Assembly (NCBI GenBank): GCA_951799425.1
Contig: OX637398.1
Span: forward strand, 3,715,501-3,779,500
Origin: Ilex aquifolium
Taxonomy: Eukaryota; Streptophyta; Magnoliopsida; Aquifoliales; Aquifoliaceae
Length of the DNA: 64,000 nucleotides
Reading direction: 5' to 3'
Below are positions 19,607-32,174 of the stretch, piece after piece; the stretch's first letter is position 1; each line of letters opens with the position of its first letter. The notes beneath the pieces were generated by a model. That model made no database searches and was not told the origin of the DNA. It worked only from the letters and a program-made list of their open reading frames with translations. A program made the translations under genes and the position numbers.

Positions 19607-20067
19607 TGATGGGCAGGTTACTTCCGCCATCTTGACTCTTGAGTGAGTCAAGTCAGCTACGTCATGGCTAGAGACTTAGTCCATAACTGATATGCGAGGA
19701 AATCTTATTGGGATGCACACATCACCATCTCCACGAAATTGTCTTGCCTATTATGAGAAGGGTGCCACCTCCACTAAACTACCTCACTTAATACGAGAAA
19801 AACGCCTCAATCTGTTAGGAGGCGCTTATAAATTATAAGTCTCGCCTACGCAAGCGGTGCATCTCTCACATATCACTCACACTTGAGCACTCTACATTCT
19901 TTGAACAATAAAACACTCGAATCATCCTTACCCTTCACAGTAGAGTATGCTACATTGATCGAGTCATTTAAAGTCTTAAACTGTTTTTACCTGTGTTGAC
20001 TGTCATAATTTATTACTGTATTTAATACGTGACAGGTGGTGCATAAACATCATTTTGTGCATCATCA
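19607..20067 (+). mobile_element. solo LTR, 461 bp, with 5-bp target duplication
   Basis: It starts TGATGGGCAG and ends GTGCATCA, so the ends are TGATG...CATCA. It is flanked by ACTAT at 19602-19606 and 20068-20072. An internal TATA box (CTTATAAATT, about 19825-19833) and a following CT/CA-rich leader-like stretch set the + orientation. No internal retroelement sequence adjoins it, so it is a recombination product. The family is not assigned. Confidence 0.85.
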
Positions 20068-20135
20068 ACTATTTTGTCCAATATAAGTAATTATACCAAT
20101 GTTGTAAAATAAATTACAAATTAATGAATTATATC

Positions 20136-21089
20136 CAGTGTTTTAAAACCCGGCCTGGCCTGGCAAGTTGACCCGGTGAACCAAAGCCTAAACCGGGCCG
20201 GTTTAGCTATCAGATCGTTCGAGTAAAAGAACCAGTAAGAACCCGCTGAACCGGCTAATTTTCTAATAAACCCGCTAATTCGGACAATTTAGATCAAATC
20301 AGACTGTTTCATTTTAAAGCTATAAAAGCAAAGTTCTAGGGCATTTTTGCCCAAATATTAATGGGATCTCAAATTTGGGTTGTCTCAAATTAATGGGATC
20401 TCTCTCTCCCTCTCTCTGTACTCAACTTAGGCCTCACCGCCTCAGAAACAAATCACTCAGCCCAATTGAACTATTGATCGAAATCGAAGTACTCAGATTC
20501 ATTCAACAACTCTTCGACTCAGTTATCTCAAGACTCAAACAACAGATCTTCGAAACTTCGACTCACAGGCCATGGCGGATCTTCATCCTTCTCTCTCAAT
20601 ATCAAGTATATATTACGTCTCTCTCTCCCTCTACAATCTGCTATTATATTTTGTTTATAATTGTGCTATTATTTGATTTGAAGATTCATTCGGCTCTTAT
20701 ATAATGTTATTAGTTGATTTGTATTTGTAATTTTGTTGTTGATTATGTTATTTGGTGTTTGAATTTTGGAAGTGTTGGAACTTTAGAATTGGAAGGACAG
20801 ATTTTTTAAGAGCAGATTTAAAAAAAAAAAAATCATTTGTATGGTTGTAAATTATAATGCACATGCTTGAATGTAGATGTAAAATATTACATCATTCATA
20901 TTAGTTATTTGATATTGGATGCATGTTTGATGATTTTGGGGTTTTTGTTTGATCTAATATACAGTAAACATGTTATTTAACTTATTTTTATAATTATTAT
21001 AATTTTTTAGCCTATTTATTATTTTTTTTATTATTTGACTGGTTCGATCAGTGACCTAACGGTTGGGCTAGTAACCCATTGAAACTATG
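20136..21089. mobile_element. non-autonomous hAT-type DNA transposon, 954 bp
   Basis: Perfect 8-bp target duplications ATTATATC lie at 20128-20135 and 21090-21097. Short imperfect inverted ends are CAGTGTTT and AAACTATG. Subterminal regions are rich in AACCGG/CCGGTT-like motifs, as common in plant hAT MITEs. No transposase frame is present. The middle (20395-20620) is CT-rich and contains ATGGCGGATCTTCATC followed by a GTATAT donor-like site, which looks like the 5' end of a host gene, possibly captured. Confidence 0.82.
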
Positions 21090-21381
21090 ATTATATCAAT
21101 ATTTTTCTTTTATTTTGATCTTCCATTATATCAAAACAAAATTACAACAAACTCATGTGGTCCTTCTTTGATATATTTGATTTTCCATTATGGGCATACC
21201 TGCAATTTCTATAATATGGAGGGGGGCCCAAAACAGAGTAAAAACGGCACTGAGAAGAGCTCAGAACAATCAAATTCATCAATGGTAGACAACACAGTTT
21301 AGCTTTTCCCCAAAAGAAGATTCCCACACGGAGCTTTTGTAACACTGAAGCCGCGAAAATGCAAGCAAAATACTACAAGTA

Positions 21382-21384
<3 letters not shown>

Positions 21385-21420
<36 letters not shown>
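21385..21420 (+). repeat. (AG)18 microsatellite in the 5' leader of the mutase gene
   Basis: Thirty-six bases of perfect AG repeat lie upstream of the likely 5' UTR splice donor (CCACAG|GTAATC, 21504). GA/CT tracts in plant 5' UTRs are common and length-polymorphic. Confidence 0.9.
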
Positions 21421-21425
<5 letters not shown>

Positions 21426-22252
21426 TAAAGAAGATCTTATTGTTATTGTTGTTCTTCCGAGTATCATACGAATCGAAGAGATTTTCAACTCAAGCTTTCC
21501 ACAGGTAATCGTGATTATATGATCCATTTTATACCATGAAGATTGCCTGTGATTTTAATGTGTAGTGAGAAACAAAGCAATTTCAATTTTTTGTGTACTC
21601 GAAGGAGTTTATTGTTCTTTAGTGTATGGATTTCTGCTAATGATTTAAGGTTTAATTACGAAGAACCTAATTGAACGCTGTACCAATTTCAGATCACTCT
21701 CCTCAATTGTTATTTTATATATATATATATATTATTGATAAACTAGTCATTAAAGTGCAATTGCTGTGTTTGTTGAAAGATGACTGCGTGTGTTAGTCTT
21801 GTTTGGTTAAACGAAAGGATTTTTTTTTTTTGTCGTTTTTAATATCGTATTTGCAATTTTTACAATCTCGTCTCCTTTCTTAATCTCTCATGTGTTTTAG
21901 CCCTATTTCTTCGACTTTCATTATTGGAAACAATTTTGCCAACTTGAGTTGTACTGCGAATCTATACAAAGAATTTGGCCTGTGAATATGCTGAAAACTT
22001 TGTAATTGGCACTCTGTATCACGTCAGGCTCCATTTGGATTTTTGAAAAAAACTATGCAAATGGAAAACAAATCATTATTATCTATGCAACAATATCCAG
22101 TCTCCTTGTTTTAATTGGAGAAAATTGTCTGATTTGGTTTTCAATCGGTCACAGTGAAGGCATGAAATAAGTTGCGCTACCATTTCTTGGGTTGTTCATC
22201 TCTATGTATTGTCTTAAATAAGGGGAACTTGACTAGAGCAGTGTACGAGAAC

Positions 22253-25200
22253 ATGTCGGAGAAGTCCAGGAGAAGAGTGGCATTTGTGCTGATTGATGGG
22301 TTGGGAGACGTGTCGCTGCCAAGATTTAGCTGCAAAACCCCTCTGCAAGTGGCCAGAGTACCCAATTTGAATGCCATTGCGTCTGCTGGAGTTAATGGTC
22401 TTATGGACCCTGTCGAAGTAGGATTGGGTTGTGGAAGTGACACTGCTCACCTTTCTTTATTGGGCTATGATCCTAGGGTATATTACCGAGGTCGAGGTGC
22501 ATTTGAGTCAATGGGTGCTGGACTGGCGATGTCACCAGGGGATATTGCATTTAAAGTACGTATAATCCCATCCGTCTTTATAGTATTTAGTTCTAATTAT
22601 TTGTAATGGTTTATTGGATTGTGCTATTCATTATACTGTAACTGGGCATACATCATAATCCCTGAATAGTAACTTTGGGATCCATGCTAATTTTTTAAAC
22701 GTGATGGTTTCCTATCCAGTTTTATTCTCTTTATAGAACTTATCATGGAATTATGTAGTTCTTGGCTAAACATTTGTCCATTCTGGCTTTCCTTTGGGAT
22801 GTCAAGCTTTGAAATAGTGATGTTCCAAATCAGAGCATCCTTGTGAGTTAAAAGTTGGCTGCATTTGATCTATAGGATCTTAAGAAAATAATGGCTTTAA
22901 AAAGAAATATCAATGGAAGAAAGAGGTCAACAAGATTTTATTAAGGAGACTTCTATTCAGTCTGCACTTAAAAAATGTGAGTAAATGAGCAAATAGTATG
23001 GAAATGGAAGATGAAACAGCTAAGAACAGAATGCCCAATCTGGTCAAGGCAGCTGAGCAAATCAAGCATGCATGAGCACCAAGAAAGGGACAGTACCAGC
23101 AACCTTATGCTTTTCAAAAATCGATCCGCTAACCATACGAATTTCAAACCTCTCTTTCACTTCATCTTGAGTTCATATCGTTCTCAGATGATTGTTTCTC
23201 TCCTTTCCTCCCATCATATGCTCTTTTTTAGGAACGAGAAAATGTTTTCTCCTGTTGCATCAGCTGCACCCCTTTCACTTACTAGGAAGGATCTTGCACT
23301 TTGTGCATGCTATTCTGATCCTTGATTGAGTAGAAAGAAGTCATGTTTGGTCATTAAATTTGCTGATGCATCAGACAGTGTCATACGTCCTACAACATCC
23401 GGCTGAAATTGAACTACTTAACACAGTAATTTCTAAGCCTTATCTACGACCATCCAAATAGATTCCATCTAACAAAGGTTCTTTCTATTGTACTTGTATT
23501 CAGGAAGATTTCATTGTAATATATTATTCCATAAATAAAATTATCAATCCTTTGTTCTGAAATTTATTGGTCACTGTGATTGTTTCTTGTCTTGACCATT
23601 ATTCTTCTCTACAGTCAAACTTTGCAACCCTGGATGAGAAAACTGGAATAGTCACTAGTAGGAGGGCTGACAGGCATTTTGAAGAAGAAGGGCCTATCCT
23701 CTGTGCAGCATTGGATGGAATGAAGCTACCATCTTTTCCTCAGTATGAAGTCAGAGTCAGGTGCTCAGTCTTCCATTTTTCATTTTTTGCTTGTCCCCGT
23801 GTTGGAACTTGCAAAATTTATCTAGGATTCAAGTTTTTCACCTGAACAATACCCTTTAGAGTTTAGATAAACAAACTCATCAATATATTTGCCTTTGTGT
23901 CTTGCATACAAGATTCATCAGGAAGTAAATTGTATTTATATTTTGTTATGAGTAGGCAATTTCTTGTAAATTCTTGGTTTTCTAATCTCAAAAGAAATTG
24001 GAAGAAATAATGCAAATCATGTCCCTCAGGTATGCAACGGAGCATAGATGTGGAGTGGTTGTGAAAGGACCAAAATTAAGCGGAAATATATCAGGAACAG
24101 ACCCTTTGAAGGATAACCGCTTACTTTTACAAGCACAAGCTCTCGATGATACCGATGAAGCAAAGCACACAGCTGCAGTGGTTAACGAATTATCGACAGA
24201 GATAACAAAAATTCTGGTTGCTCATCCATTGAATGAAAAAAGGGCATCAGAAGGAAAAAGCATTGCGAATGCTGTCCTGTTACGAGGTTGTGGTATTAGA
24301 ATTGAGGTTTGTTCCCTAATCCATAGCCTCTCTCTCTCTCTCTCACACACACACAGACACTAAAAATAAGAAAAACGGACACAAAGCCCCACATTTGCAT
24401 CCGTGCACACATACATTTGAGGACATTTCTTGTAGGAATAAATTATGTTATCATTTAATCAATCGTGTGTATGCTAGTCAAGGGATAACAGTCAATGGGA
24501 ATAGGTCACTACCTTTGCTTATGGTTGGGTGCACGTAGCAAGGCCATTTGAACTTACGTTACCTGGATTGTGGGTCACTTTAGTATGTGGTACGACACTT
24601 TCTTAGCTACGCGGTACGACGGGGGTAGACTTAGTTGGTACGGTGTTTTGGGTTGCAGTTCGTTTTGGAACTCTTATCTAATTGTTTCCATAAACACCAA
24701 ATCAGTTACCATTTATTTTATATTTGTGCTCGATTTTCTATTATTTAAAATAATATATAATTATACATCTATATACATGAAGTCATTTAATATGTATTTT
24801 ATATTTGTGCTACATGTTCTAAAGCGAATCGATTTAGAGTTAGTATTATTACAATTTGGGGTCGTACATTTTTTGTGATCTAGATCACGAACCCACTTCG
24901 TTTGTGATCGATGTACCCAGTTTGTGGGTTGTCAGGATTTAGTGAATTATGGTAACTATGATTTGAACTGTGGGGCCATCTTAGGTCCATAGGCATAATC
25001 CGTAGCTGGCAAACATATGTCCCTGCTCCATTGGAGCCATCCACATTTGTAGGCCACACATTTGGTTTGTCTGTAAATACCCCACGACTCTTAACAAGGG
25101 AACTTTTAATGGACCCCCCTTTGGCTCCAACAAAATCAGTGCCTTTATCTCTTGCCTTCCCTCTCCTCCATCCACACCTTCTTGGGTCCTCTGAGGTTCT

Positions 25201-27202
25201 GGCGATCTATGATACTACATTTAAAAGAAAACATGATTCACTTATCAATGATACTAAAACTAAGAAAACACCTGATTCTCTGGTGCCAAAGCGATATTAA
25301 TAGTTTTTGTGGTGCTTTTTTCAAGATTGGATGAAGGAAATACGAGAAAGACAAAATGAAGAAAAGGTCAAGCCTCTAGGTGTTAATCTTTATTTGAAGC
25401 TCCTACCAACCAAGTCTTGTTTATCTGTAGCCATTCATTTGACACTTCTATCTTTTGTTCAGGTTCCAAGTTGCCTCACTATAGAGCAGGCACACTCCCT
25501 AGAAAAGAAGGGGAAAGAAAGAAAAAGAAAAAGGATGATAATAAATGCCAAAAAGACAAAAAAAAAGGCATTGAGCTTCTGGTTTTGGCGGGTTGGCAGT
25601 TGACTTTTGGTTAGATGGTTAACGGTTTCTTTATTTTGCAAGTAGGATGAAATTCTCAGAAAATTGTATTAAGTCAGACTGTCAGAGTGGCACCTGGTGC
25701 GTACTGGGATGGGGGTAAGATGGTGGGGATCAATCAAGTCCATAATGTTTTTGCATTCTGTCTTCTTTTTTTTCCCGTGGTTGAAGCCTATGAAATTCCA
25801 TACCTCAAAGATAACCTTGAGATTCTTAATGAATTGTTGTTCTTACAAGACAAATTATGGGTTTGTATGTCTTTATGTTTATGGCTATGCATTTAGAGCT
25901 CTACTTTTTCTGGGTACTTCATCTGATAATACATATCTCTTTGTTAATTGTTTTTGTTTTTGATTTTGTTTTTTCATGCATTGCAGGTTCCTCCGTTTGA
26001 AAAGAAGCAAGGGCTGTGGCCATGCATGGTAGCACCTACCAAAATTATAGCTGGCCTGGGCTTATCACTAGGTATTGATATCCTAGAAGCTCCAGGAGCA
26101 ACAGGAGACTATAGAACCTTATTAACATCCAAAGCAATTGCCATAGCTAAGGCACTTTCAGCTCCTGTGCAGTCTTGCCCCAATGTTTTTGTACCAGGGG
26201 AAGATGAGCACAAACCTGGCCGATACGATGGCTATGACTTTGGATTCCTTCACATTAAGGTGGCAATATTATTTTTCTTCTGTCTCTCGTTCTTTCCCAT
26301 TTTCCTGCATTGTTTCACATTCTTTCAAACACCCGGCCTCTTCCAAAAATTTAACCAACTAGATAAGGAAAAAAAAGTAAAATATATGCTATCAATGTTT
26401 ATGCATTTGAGGCTTGAATAAAATTATTTGCTTTCACTTATTGGCACCTTGCATGAGTTTATAAGTGCATGCTTTGTCCAAAGAGCCATTATGATGGCTC
26501 TTTCATCATTAATTCAAAATCCTGGACCGTCTTGATTTACACTTTTTGTGCATGTTTAGGGAAGTTTTCACCGTATAAATAAAATGGGAAGGAGTGATAA
26601 TAAATTTTTTGTTGTCTAAATCATTTACATAAGCCAACTAGCCATGCAAACTAAGGTTTATATGCGTATGGTGCAACATCTGTGATCTATGGGGATGCTA
26701 AAGGTCTTGATTGTTGGCTTGGCAGGCAATAGATGATGCTGGTCATGATAAAGCGAGCATTTTCAAAGTTAAAGGTCTGGAAGCTGTTGATCGGGCAATC
26801 GGGCAGCTGGCGAAGCTCCTTTGGGAGGCAGAATCAACTGGGAATTTTCAATACTCCCTTTGTGTCACCGGAGACCACTCTACTCCGGTTGAATATGGAG
26901 ACCACAGTTTTGAACCAGTTCCATTTGCATTGTGCCGATTAAAAGATTTTGTGGGTGCACTGGGTGGGGAATCAGTTCTCTTGGATACGTCGCTCGATCC
27001 ATTTCTCCTTCCAACCATCAAGGCTGGCGAAGATTTAGCAGATGCTGTGGAAACAGAGGAAGAGAAAAGAAGCAAGCAGCTTCAAGCTTTCTGTGGCGAT
27101 TCGGTTTACGAGTTTAATGATATAGCTGCAGCAAGGGGTTCCCTTGGGCGTTTTCCTGGGAGTGAGATGATGGGAATTATAAACACATTTCTGAAACTAT
27201 GA
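22253..27202 (+). CDS. cofactor-independent phosphoglycerate mutase, archaeal (apgM) type, 491 aa, 5 exons
   Basis: Exons are 22253-22555, 23615-23760, 24030-24306, 25987-26259 and 26726-27202. All introns are GT-AG and the joined frame is 492 codons. It belongs to the alkaline-phosphatase-like metalloenzyme superfamily and should interconvert 3- and 2-phosphoglycerate. Visible motifs are VLIDGLGD (metal Asp 15), GCGSDTAHLSLLGYDP (catalytic-type Ser 62), EDEHKPGRYDGYDFGFLHIK (about 313-333), IDDAGHD (334-340) and VTGDHSTP (380-387). This is the form related to Arabidopsis At4g09520/At3g30841, distinct from the main plant glycolytic iPGAM. A 5' UTR intron from 21504 to about 22155 is likely. 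ATG 22253 starts the conserved MSEKSRRRVAFVLIDG; the open frame upstream is not conserved-looking. Intron 4 is long (1680 bp). Confidence 0.93.
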
Positions 27203-29060
27203 GAGGCTTTGTTTGGGACTTTGTTGGTTGATTGTAGCTCCAGATCGGAAATAAAGGATTCTGGATGAAGCGGAGGATCGTGTTTCTAATAATTACGGAG
27301 ACATCTTCTATTGTATAAAAATTATACTGTTATTCCATATTAAAGTTTTTGGCTCATGACTGGCTGATCAACAGAAAATACCCATTTCTAATGTTGATTT
27401 GGACACTTTTAACCGTCGAATCAAACAAAAAAATAAATAAAAAAATACCCATTTCCAATGTTGCCATAGTGCATCATTGAAATGTTTTTGACTTGAAAAC
27501 CACATCGAGCAAAACAAAGATTTTTGGCAGCAAAGCTACCGACGACTCTCTAGTCATAAAACAAGAAGCAAAGTAGACGTTTGAAGGTGTTTTGACTTGC
27601 TTTAGTTGCATGTGGCGCAATTTTTTAGAGAGGAAAAAAAAAATCCATTTTGAGAATGAATTTTGTAAGATGAAATTTACATGATGGGCTTTTAAAGAAT
27701 GTTGTCTGTTTTGTAAATGTGTGTTTCGGAAGTGTTTTTTAAGAAAATTTATCTCCACATAATGATATGTTTGATGATAACATCTTAAAATCCGTTGTTT
27801 GCTGTTTTAGTTGTTAATGAATGGTAGTGTAGTTTTTTAAAAAAATATCTTTACTATTGAAATCCCTCAAGACTCTTATGTTAATTTAATTTTGATGATA
27901 AGAGAAAAATATACAGTTCAGACTAAAAGACATGTTAGGTTAGCACATGCCAAACAACGAGGACATGACAAGTCAGATCGACACCAATTGTCTAAGTTGG
28001 TTATATGATGACTCCAAAAGACGATAGACATCATAAAAGATATCAGAAAGGGTAAAATAGAATTTTCTTCATCTAACTTTACCTTGACAAGAAGTTACTC
28101 CATTTTAAAAGCCACATCACCACTTCTATAACGACATTTTAAATACATTGTGTAACGCTGCTTTAATGACAGATCTCCAATACGCGTACCAAGGAATAAG
28201 AACCTCTACTTTAATTGGGCGAATCACTTTACTTTCTTGTGCATTCTTTACCTCCTTTAAGACACATGACACAACACACCTCACGTAGAACTCCTCATCT
28301 TATTCACTTTACGGTTCTCAAATTCTAACACCATCAAACCTTTTTAAAAGGAAGTCAATTTCTAAATGATTTCTAAAATATTCTAATATTTTTAGGTCAC
28401 TTATATAAATTATATTTCGTTGTTGAGCTCAGACCATATTTTCAGTTAATTCATAAATTATTATATTCTTATTATTATTAAATCTAAAATTGATTTTAAT
28501 TTTCCACCTATAACTCTTTCTCACCACAACAATAATAGTTCAACCGATAAAATAACATAATAGGCAAACTAGTATATGATACTGTATTGCACTATCATGT
28601 TGTTGCCTTGTCTACAGACTACAGGGTGAGGGAGGGTGCATTGGTTCTCTTTCACAGTTATCGCTTCTTTGTTTTTAGGGTTTATGATTACAGCATTACT
28701 ACGCGAGAACCAAACTGTCATTGGTGTAGGCTTCGCTAATCGACTCTCCCTTGCTTTGGTACAATCTCCGATCAAATCAACCTCCTGTTTTTTTTTTCTC
28801 GAACTATAGATTACACGTGTTTTTGACTATATTCGAATTGCTTTTGCAAACTCAAATTTCAATTTCTTTACGGCCTAAGTGAAGAGTTTAATTCAGAATT
28901 TTTAAATCATATAGACATTCGTGGATTTGAGGTTTTTTTTTTTGTCCGGACATTGTTGTTCAGTGATTATTGTATGCGATGATTTTCGCACAATAGTTGT
29001 AAAAGACAGATCTCTCTTTTAGTGAACTCGTATTTACCTCAAGCGTCGAAGATCCCGTGG
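27203..29060. other. intergenic region, no gene seen
   Basis: The first 150 bp is the mutase 3' UTR (AATAAAGG near 27250). The rest is AT-rich with short frames only. 28570-29060 is moderately GC-richer and may be the decayed internal part of the LTR element whose LTR follows, but no protein motif is readable. Confidence 0.45.
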
Positions 29061-29065
29061 CAAGG

Positions 29066-30120
29066 AAGGGGTTGAGATGGGCCAAATGGGGCCTAAGGAG
29101 TGGTGATGAATTGATACAGGAGTAGTTCGACAGATTCCGACGTATCACTGGTGGTTCCTGGAACACAAAAAACAGGTTAGAAAGGGCGCCGAAGTATTTT
29201 TCGGCATATCCCCTCCGACGATCAAGTCAGTTCTTTGAGAGAGGAGAAGAAGAAAACAGTGTTGTGTATTCTTGAGGAGTGATTTTGCGTACCTTTGCAT
29301 TGTATTTTTAGAAACTATTTATACTCACCAAAGACTCATCATTAATGGGGGCCTAGATAGTAGGTAGTGTCCAAATATATGGCAGTGTGCCCCCTATTTC
29401 GCATGGGGGAGACCCCATTATTAATTGCTCGGATCCCCGAGCGATCAATGCTCTTCATTTTATGTAATGACATTAAATGCTCGGATCCCGGAGCATTTAA
29501 TGCTCTTTCTTCAATGCTGAAGCATTAAATGTCCTGATACTGGAACACTTAATGCCCCTCCTTCCTGGCTTCTCGAGTCACTGTTGATGTCTCATTGACT
29601 GAGGATTCATTAAATGCTTGCCTGAGACAGCCGCATGTCAGCAGGGGTATATTTGTCTATTTGCCTCTCATCCTGCACTTTGTGCTACACGTCCTGCTCC
29701 CCTTGGTGGAGTGTTGTGTTGGTCCTGCCATTCTGACCTCCTTGTGCAAAGTACCCTCATGATTCCTAGTCTAGTTGAGATTGATCAGCTGTCAATCAGT
29801 AGTCTTTCTAGAAGTCGGAGTTATGTGGTAGGGTCACAGTCCTAGTAAGTATCCCTCGGCGTTGAGGACACCGGGCGTCTTGGAGTGGAGGTACGCTCGG
29901 AGCCGAGGGTATGTAGTTTGTTCAAGAGAATGGAGATTCCTCGGTGCTGAGGGGACCTTGTCGTCCTCAGAGCACAGCGTGTCTCGGTGCCGAGACACGT
30001 GATCTTGTCAGAGAGAAGGATGTTCTCGGTGCCGAGGACACATGGTCTTGTCAGAGAGAAGGATGTCCTCAGTGTCGAGGACACGTGTCGCGGTCTACTT
30101 CTTTCTCATAAAGTGTCCCA
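29066..30120 (-). mobile_element. old LTR relic related to the Tat-type family (- orientation)
   Basis: On the - strand there is a TATA box (29316-29323). A block identical to the Tat LTR follows just downstream (29281-29298, GCAAAGGTACGCAAAATC in sense), then CGGAGGGGAT and an acceptor-like CTAACC...TTCCAG (29158-29180). A degenerate PBS-like ATTTGGCCCATCT lies at about 29075-29087. The U3 end is placed at TGGGACACTT (30120). The LTR is therefore about 1.03 kb, longer than the 757-bp Tat LTR because of repeats at 29840-30090. There is no clear target duplication, so it is a degraded 5' LTR or solo LTR. Confidence 0.65.
29850..30088. repeat. degenerate tandem repeats each carrying a CTCGGTGCCGAG palindrome
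   Basis: The last units are 41-43 bp (29981-30021, 30022-30064, 30065-), with a shared GATCTTGTCAGAGAGAAGGAT half and a palindromic half. The hairpin at 29979-29998 is perfect (nine-base arms, TG loop). Weaker copies extend left to about 29850. They lie in the U3 region of the LTR relic, where such repeats often act as enhancers. Confidence 0.75.
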
Positions 30121-30746
30121 TCAATTATGTTGAGTTATGGTTTTATAATTTTAGGACAGTATTAGAATAAGTGTATTAGGTAGTATTGTTTTTAGGTTTT
30201 GTAGTTTTGATGTTAAATGATAATTAGAATTGCGATAAGATTGATTACAAGGTTCAAGAGATACACTCGAACCTATTCTTATGGAACCTACGTCATGGTT
30301 TTTTTTTTAATGATATTTGTTTAATCTTCACTATTGTTCTACTCAGCTTGGCTGTATTCACGTTTTGCTTCTATATGGTTTCCCTAGATATCCTACTTCA
30401 AATGCAATGTACTTTTTTTTGTTTTCCTTTTCTTTCTTTTTGTTTTCACATATTTCATCTCGCCTTCATTGATTTCGAGCTATAGCTATAAGCTTTGATT
30501 TTGTGTTGCTATTTCAACAGGTACTTGTATAGCTATCCAATAATGCAACAATCATTAATGTGGCTACAGACTAGTCATGTATAATAATATCCTAGGAATC
30601 ACAGATATTCGGTGGGGTTGCCATGATAGTGTTAGACATGTGTCTGACATGAACACACGTGGAACACGTGTCTGACATCTCTAAAAATGTCCTCCACAAT
30701 AAATTTAATTTTTTTCGGCCGGAGTGAGGATAAGGGGGGCTGCTTT

Positions 30747-31396
30747 TAGGGGTGCAATTTGGGTTGGGCAACCCGATTTCAACCCGAGCTCAACCCAAAA
30801 AAATTAAGGCTTGGGCTAGGGTTTTTAATACTTGAGTTGGGTTTGGGTCAAAAAATCTCAACCCGAATTCAATTTGGGCCGAGCTCGGGTTGAGGTATCG
30901 ACAACTCGATTTCAACCCGAACCCGACAAATTAAAAAATAATTATATATATATAAAGCATTAACACTTTTTTTTCATTTTTACTCTATCGTCCTCTGTTC
31001 TTGTTGCTTGCTATTCTGTTATGCGTTATGCGTGATTAGTGGTGATAGTGTGATGTTTTAAGTTTAATGTTTTAATGGGTCTAATTTCTATGTTTTCTGA
31101 GATTGTGCTTTGAGATCACTAGTTTTTTGGTGTGAAAGTAGATGATCAATAATTGTGCACTGTTATGAATGAAATATATGGATTGTTTTATGAATTTGTA
31201 ATTATTTTCCCCTCTCTCTGTCTCTCTTGCAGTGAACCTGAATTCAACCCGAGCCCGCCCGAATTAAACTCGGGCTGGGCTCAGGTTGAGTTCCTCAATC
31301 CGAGGTAGGGTTAGGATTAGGGTTGAAGATTATATACCTAAGGTTGGGCTAGGGTTGACTGTTTAACCCGCCCAACCCGCCCGAGTTGCACCCCTA
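30747..31396. mobile_element. hAT-type MITE, 650 bp, copy 1
   Basis: The ends are TAGGGGTGCAA and TTGCACCCCTA, with flanks GCTGCTTT (30739-30746) and GCTGTTTT (31397-31404), an 8-bp duplication with one change. It is rich in AACCCGA/TCGGGTT motifs. It is closely similar over its length to 62156-62780. It carries no transposase. Its right end is about 30 bp from a TATA-like GTTATATAGTA that may serve the FLX-like gene. Confidence 0.9.
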
Positions 31397-32174
31397 GCTG
31401 TTTTTGTTATTTTAAAAACTTAGGGGGTTATATAGTAAAAAAACAAAGGAAATAGGCGACGCCGTTTTTCGGCTTGAAAAAAGAAAAAAACAAAAGGCAA
31501 AGGCTGAACGATCAAGGATCTGCTTCGACTCCCAGTCTCCCACTTTGCACTGAGAGAGAGAGAGAAGAGGAGAACGACTGAACGATCTACTTCGGGGCTT
31601 CAACAACAAGGAGAAGAGGAGGAGAAGAAGAAGAGGGAAGAGGAAGACCAACCTGCTACTGCTGCCTGCGACTGCTGTTACCACTTACCAGGTTCCTCTT
31701 CTTTCTCTTCTTTGTTGTTATCTAAGATCTTCTTTTTTTCTTACTTCTGTTATGTGGGGGGCTTTCAAAAAATTTGATTGGGTTAATTTGATTGGATTAG
31801 GGATTTAGGGTTTTCAAATTTTGGGGATATTTTGGGGGGTTTTTTGCTGTTGATGTGCTGTTGTTTTTTTGGTCTGGTGTTGCTGGTTTTCAAAATCTGG
31901 GTTCTGTGATTCTGTCTTCCACTCTTCCTGCTGTGCTGCTGTGTTTGCTGCGTTTTTTTTTTGGATTGTTATTATTAATGGATTGTTATTATTAATGTTG
32001 TTATATATATAGTTATTTTAATTACCCGTATTCTCACCATACGTGTGTTCTATGTTTTGGAATTTGTCGTATTCCGTATCCGTATCGTATCGGATACGGT
32101 AATATCTTAGTGTATTGCCTTTCAGTATCATATGTGTCTACTTATGACTCACAGGCGAAAATTGGAAACTCAAA

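Noticed and set aside
24570..24878. 102-aa frame in the mutase locus
   Set aside because: Lies entirely in intron 4 between two well-supported exons, with no similarity to any known protein.
28569..29166. Possible gag remnant on the - strand beside the 29-kb LTR relic
   Set aside because: Two 68-aa frames show no gag, protease or knuckle motif, so I only note the region as possible internal sequence.
29979..29998. Perfect hairpin as a transcription terminator
   Set aside because: A eukaryotic locus, and the hairpin is one unit of a repeat series inside an LTR.
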